From an uncultured Acidobacteriota bacterium (GTDB taxonomy: Bacteria; Acidobacteriota; Thermoanaerobaculia; Multivoradales; SZUA-115), in assembly GCA_937867335.1 (NCBI GenBank), contig CALMKX010000194.1:1-64000 (forward strand): a stretch of DNA of 64,000 bases, read 5' to 3'. The position numbers and the translations under genes are program-made. The notes under the pieces were generated by a model. The model was given only the letters and a program-made list of their open reading frames with translations, made no database searches and had not been told where the DNA came from. Below are positions 60,933 to 64,000 of this stretch, piece by piece. Position 1 is the stretch's first letter; each line of letters starts with the position of its first letter.

Positions 60933-62083
60933 GCCCGGGCCACCGGCGCCAGCCTGCGCAACGCCGAGACTTCCTCGGGGAGCACGGCGAGGAAGCGGTC
61001 CACCTCGTCCAGGCTGTTCGCCATGCCGAAGCTGATGCGCAGCGAGGCGAGAGCCTCCCGCGGCGAGATGCCCATGGCGAGGAGGGTCTTGCTCGGTTCC
61101 ACCACGCCCGAGGAGCAGGCCGAGCCGGTGGAGACGGCGAAGCCGGCGAGGTCGAGGCGGACCAGCAGCGACTCGGCTTCGACCCCCAGGAAAGCCACGT
61201 GCGAAGTGTGCGGCAGCCGGGGCGAGCTCTGGCAGTGGACCACCACGTCCGGAATCGTCGACAGGCCCCCCTCGAAGCGGTCCCGCAGGGCTGTCAGATG
61301 CCGGCCGCGGGGGCCCAGCGTGAGCCGGGCGCTCTCGCTGCTGGCGCCGAAACCTACCAGGGCGGCCACGTTCTCCGTGGCGGCCCGGCGGCGGCGCTCC
61401 TGCCCGCCACCGAGGAGCAGGGGAGCGAAGCCCGCCTCGGGCCGCACCACCAGCGCCGCCGCGCCGAGGGGCCCGTGGCATTTGTGGGCCGCCACGGTGA
61501 GGTAGTCCACGCCCATCTCGCCAACGAGGACAGGCACCTTGCCCAGGGCCTGGACAGCGTCGCAGAGCACGGGAATGCCGAGCGAGCGGCAAAGAGCGGC
61601 CACCTCGGCCACCGGCTGCAGGGTTCCCACTTCGTTGTTGGCCAGCATCAAAGCTACCAGGCGGGTTTCCGGGCTCAGAGCCGCCGCCACCGCGCCGGCG
61701 TCGATCACTCCATCCGGGCCCGGTGCCACCCTGCGGACTGTCATACCGGCGGCCGCCAGCTGCTCCGCTGCCACACGCACCGAGGGGTGCTCGAGCTGGG
61801 AGATCACCAGCTCGCCCCGGTACTGGCAGGCGCGGCCGATCGCCGCCATCACGGTGTTGTTCGCCTCCGTGCCGGAGGCGGTGAAGACCACCTGCAGCGG
61901 ATCGGCCCCGAGCAAGGCGGCCACCTGGCAGCGCGCGTGCTCCACGGCTTCCCTCGCCGCCTGGCCGAAGCGATGGACCGAGGACGGGTTGCCGAAGCGC
62001 TCGCCGAGCCAAGGTCGCATCGCTTCTGCGGCGCGCGGATCGAGCGGCGTAGTGGCGTTGTTGTCGAAGTAGGCCAGGTCCAT
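60929..62083 (-). CDS. iscS: Cysteine desulfurase (IscS/NifS family)
   Basis: PLP enzyme that releases sulfur from cysteine as enzyme persulfide. YFDNNATTPLDPRAAEAM, FTASGTEANNTVM and PLP-lysine region VAAHKCHGPLGAAALVV; the active-site Cys loop is STGSACSSGVVEPS. At 384 residues it is of normal length. No iscU or iron-sulfur scaffold follows; the downstream gene is mnmA, so tRNA thiolation is the likely main use. ATG 62083 has TAGACT (62094-62099) 10 nt upstream as a possible -10. Confidence 0.93.
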   Translation of the reverse strand: MDLAYFDNNATTPLDPRAAEAMRPWLGERFGNPSSVHRFGQAAREAVEHARCQVAALLGADPLQVVFTASGTEANNTVMAAIGRACQYRGELVISQLEHPSVRVAAEQLAAAGMTVRRVAPGPDGVIDAGAVAAALSPETRLVALMLANNEVGTLQPVAEVAALCRSLGIPVLCDAVQALGKVPVLVGEMGVDYLTVAAHKCHGPLGAAALVVRPEAGFAPLLLGGGQERRRRAATENVAALVGFGASSESARLTLGPRGRHLTALRDRFEGGLSTIPDVVVHCQSSPRLPHTSHVAFLGVEAESLLVRLDLAGFAVSTGSACSSGVVEPSKTLLAMGISPREALASLRISFGMANSLDEVDRFLAVLPEEVSALRRLAPVARA

Positions 62084-62246
62084 GGTGGCCCCTAGTCTAC
62101 TCTCGCTCTCGAAGCCGTCGCGCGCGGAGGACGCCGAGCCGAAGCCGGGAGGACGGCGCGAGCGCCGAGGGTTCGGCGAAGCAGCCGTTCCCGCCGCTGC
62201 CGTGGGCGTGGCCGAGGGCCCGAGGTTTGCAAGGCTCGATCGGGCT

Positions 62247-64000
62247 ATGGTCCCCAGAAACCCCCGTCGAGTCGCCGCTTCGAGCCGCCTCTCCCTCCTC
62301 GGACGTTCGATCGGCCTCTTGATGCTCGTCGGTCTCGCGACGATCTCGCCCAGCGAGGCAGCGAGCAAGAAGGCGGAGCAGAAAGCCGAGCGCAAACAGA
62401 TCGAGCAGGCCATCGCCGCCTTGCCGGAGAAGTACCGCAGCTGGCTCGAAGAGGTCGAGGTGCTGATCTCGGACGACGAGGTGAAGGCCTTCCTGGCCCT
62501 CAGCCAGGACTATCAGCGTGACGCCTTCATCGAGCGCTTCTGGCAGTCTCGGGATCCCTATCCGGACACCGCCCGCAACGAGATGAAAGAGCGCTTCAAG
62601 GCGACGCTCGAGCGGGTCCACAGCCTCTACCCGGACCTCCACGAAGAGCGTGCCCGGATCATGCTGCTCAACGGCGAGCCGGCGGATCTCATCACCGTTC
62701 GCTGCCCCACCGTGATGTGGCCCACCGAGATCTGGTACTACCACGGCAGCAATCGGGTGCACTACGACTTCTTCCTGGTCTTCTACCAACCCTGGGGGGC
62801 GGGACGGGCCCGGCTCTGGCAGCCCCTCGACGGCATGGATGTACTGTTCGAGGACGGGGGCGGCGCGCGCGCCGTGCAGACCGACCCGACGGTTCGCCTG
62901 GCCCAGATCCGCAACTCCTGCTACCGGGGCGACGACGTCGCGGCGATGTTCGGGGCGATCCTCAGCCAGAGCAGCTTCGACTACCTCGAGACCCTGAACC
63001 TCGCCACCACCAAGCCGGACACACCCACTGGCGAATGGGTGAGCACCTTCAGCTCGTATTCCACGGACCTGCCGGCCGGAGCGGTGGAGCTGCCGGCCAG
63101 CTGGGAGACCAGCTTTCCCGGCAAGCGCCAGAGCCGCACGACCGTGCAGGGGTTGATCACGGTGGCCAGAGCGGATGCCGGCGTCTCCGACCTCGCCGGT
63201 TATCGCTCCTACAACTTCGTGCTCACCGGCGAGATCTTGGCCGAGGACAAGCTCTTCGAGCGCTTCCGCTACAAATACGATTTTCCTCTCGAGGAAGTCA
63301 CCGGCGACAAGGTGGCCTTCGCTTTCTTGCGCCTGTTGCGACCGGGCGACTACCGAGTCGTGATCAAAGTGGAGGATCTCAACAACAAGAAGATCTTCCG
63401 GAGCGAGCGCGCGGTGACCGTGCCGGTGTTCGACGGGGCGCCACCGCCGCTCGACCCGCAGACCGCCCTGCTCCTGGCCGAAGCCACAGCAGCCGTGGCG
63501 CGGGGCGATGTGACGCTCAAGATCATCGAGCCCCCGGGAGAGCTTCTCTCCGGCCTGCGGCGCATCGACACTCTGACCACCGGCGAAGGGATCGATCACG
63601 TTACGTTCACTCTCGATTCGAAACCGATCCTCACCAAGAAGCGCCCGCCGTTCTCTGTGGAGCTCGACCTCGGCAGCCTGCCCCGCCCGCGCACCCTCGA
63701 AGCGAACGCGTACGATGCTGCGGGCGAGCTCCTGACTTCCGATCGTGTGGTCCTGAACGCCAGCAGCCATCGCTTTTCCGTGCATTTGATCGAGCCGCAT
63801 CGGGGCGGGATCTACAAGGGAAGCCTGCGCGCGGCGGTGGATGTGCAGGTGCCGGAAGGAGCTGAGCTGGAGCGTGTGGAGCTGTTCTTGAACGAAACCC
63901 GTCTGGCCACGCTCTATCAGCCGCCCTGGGAGCAATCGATCCTGCTACCCCCCGGCGGCGCGGTTTCCTACGTCCAGGCGGTGGCCTATCTCACCGACGG
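62247..64000 (+). CDS. GWxTD-domain exported protein (incomplete)
   Basis: The open frame runs from ATG 62247 through the right edge (584 codons without a stop). The N-terminal signal segment (SIGLLMLVGLATISPSEA) precedes a GWxTD-type domain: YRSWLEEVEVLISDDEVKAFLALSQDYQRDAFIERFWQSRDPYPDTARNEMKERF, then ILNGEP-like IMLLNGEPADLIT. Beta-rich modules follow, with Ig-like strands (DYRVVIKVEDLNNKKIFRSER; LERVELFLNETRLATLYQPPW). These proteins are common in Acidobacteriota and their function is unknown. Start choice is uncertain; an in-frame ATG 25 codons downstream (LLMLVG) also precedes the hydrophobic segment. Confidence 0.8.
   Translation, partial: MVPRNPRRVAASSRLSLLGRSIGLLMLVGLATISPSEAASKKAEQKAERKQIEQAIAALPEKYRSWLEEVEVLISDDEVKAFLALSQDYQRDAFIERFWQSRDPYPDTARNEMKERFKATLERVHSLYPDLHEERARIMLLNGEPADLITVRCPTVMWPTEIWYYHGSNRVHYDFFLVFYQPWGAGRARLWQPLDGMDVLFEDGGGARAVQTDPTVRLAQIRNSCYRGDDVAAMFGAILSQSSFDYLETLNLATTKPDTPTGEWVSTFSSYSTDLPAGAVELPASWETSFPGKRQSRTTVQGLITVARADAGVSDLAGYRSYNFVLTGEILAEDKLFERFRYKYDFPLEEVTGDKVAFAFLRLLRPGDYRVVIKVEDLNNKKIFRSERAVTVPVFDGAPPPLDPQTALLLAEATAAVARGDVTLKIIEPPGELLSGLRRIDTLTTGEGIDHVTFTLDSKPILTKKRPPFSVELDLGSLPRPRTLEANAYDAAGELLTSDRVVLNASSHRFSVHLIEPHRGGIYKGSLRAAVDVQVPEGAELERVELFLNETRLATLYQPPWEQSILLPPGGAVSYVQAVAYLTD

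Noticed and set aside
60933-62012. In-frame upstream extension of mnmA
   Set aside because: It is the out-of-frame shadow of iscS; the ATGA overlap marks the true mnmA start.

Overview
The window is bacterial chromosome of high G+C, densely coded on both strands, with short gaps, frequent start/stop overlaps and many GTG or TTG starts. A GWxTD-domain protein, a DUF4388 (PATAN) protein, many TPR proteins with zinc-finger heads, several secreted peptidases, lipopolysaccharide heptose genes and outer-membrane proteins together suggest a diderm Acidobacteriota member, perhaps Thermoanaerobaculia-like. That placement is inference from gene content; no rRNA is present. Nearly all genes look chromosomal and housekeeping. 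There is no prophage, insertion sequence or CRISPR array.

Layout. Positions 1-221 hold a piece of a minus-strand 5'-nucleotidase that abuts a beheaded ATP synthase c subunit, which looks like a chimeric join. The F-type ATP synthase operon (c, b, delta, alpha, gamma, beta, epsilon) runs to 6292. After a 0.47-kb gap comes locus 1: a small secreted protein, a zinc-finger-like TPR protein and a membrane protein (6760-9148). Then follow an RDD/TPR pair, a formimidoyltransferase-like gene overlapping mpl, DUF1573 and beta-propeller proteins, an S9 peptidase, a YbdK-type ligase, phosphofructokinase and a deoxyhypusine-synthase-like gene. A long minus-strand block (31-23 kb) encodes pta-purD, then PSP1/RicT-like, Hfq-like, pdxA, the heptose pathway (rfaE1, rfaE2, heptosyltransferase) and a PIN-domain toxin-like pair of lower G+C.

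From 31 to 36 kb lies an operon of exported proteins of unknown role (DUF4198, DUF4331-CHRD, BNR/sialidase-like, lipoprotein), followed by DUF3108. From 36.3 to 40 kb lies locus 2: a small secreted protein, a strong terminator, a mini sigma-like protein, a zinc-finger TPR protein and a DUF4388 protein, beside tRNA-Ala(GGC). The rest holds TlpA, a beta-barrel, ComF and a TonB-receptor-like protein; a PDZ/GAF/PAS histidine kinase with an NtrC-type regulator and an M14 peptidase; rpmE-prfA-S51-prmC-murA-slt; a SurA-like protein; rsmI; mnmA-iscS; and a GWxTD protein cut by the right edge.

How parts connect. Loci 1 and 2 are paralogous: each has a signal-peptide mini-protein upstream of a TPR protein with a Cys-pair head, hairpins in the mini-protein leader, and a GCACTAG-containing palindrome 34-35 nt before the downstream start. 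In locus 2 a sigma-region-2-like gene is translationally coupled to the TPR gene. I read this as a candidate sigma/anti-sigma(TPR)/secreted-protein signalling module, and it is the best candidate here for an undescribed system. The second strong regulatory reading is a near-consensus sigma-54 promoter with two TTCAAG palindromes upstream of the histidine kinase/NtrC pair, which predicts autoregulation. Other functional pairs are prfA with prmC (RF1 and its GGQ methylase), iscS with mnmA (sulfur donor and tRNA thiolase), and PSP1 with Hfq-like (RNA metabolism).
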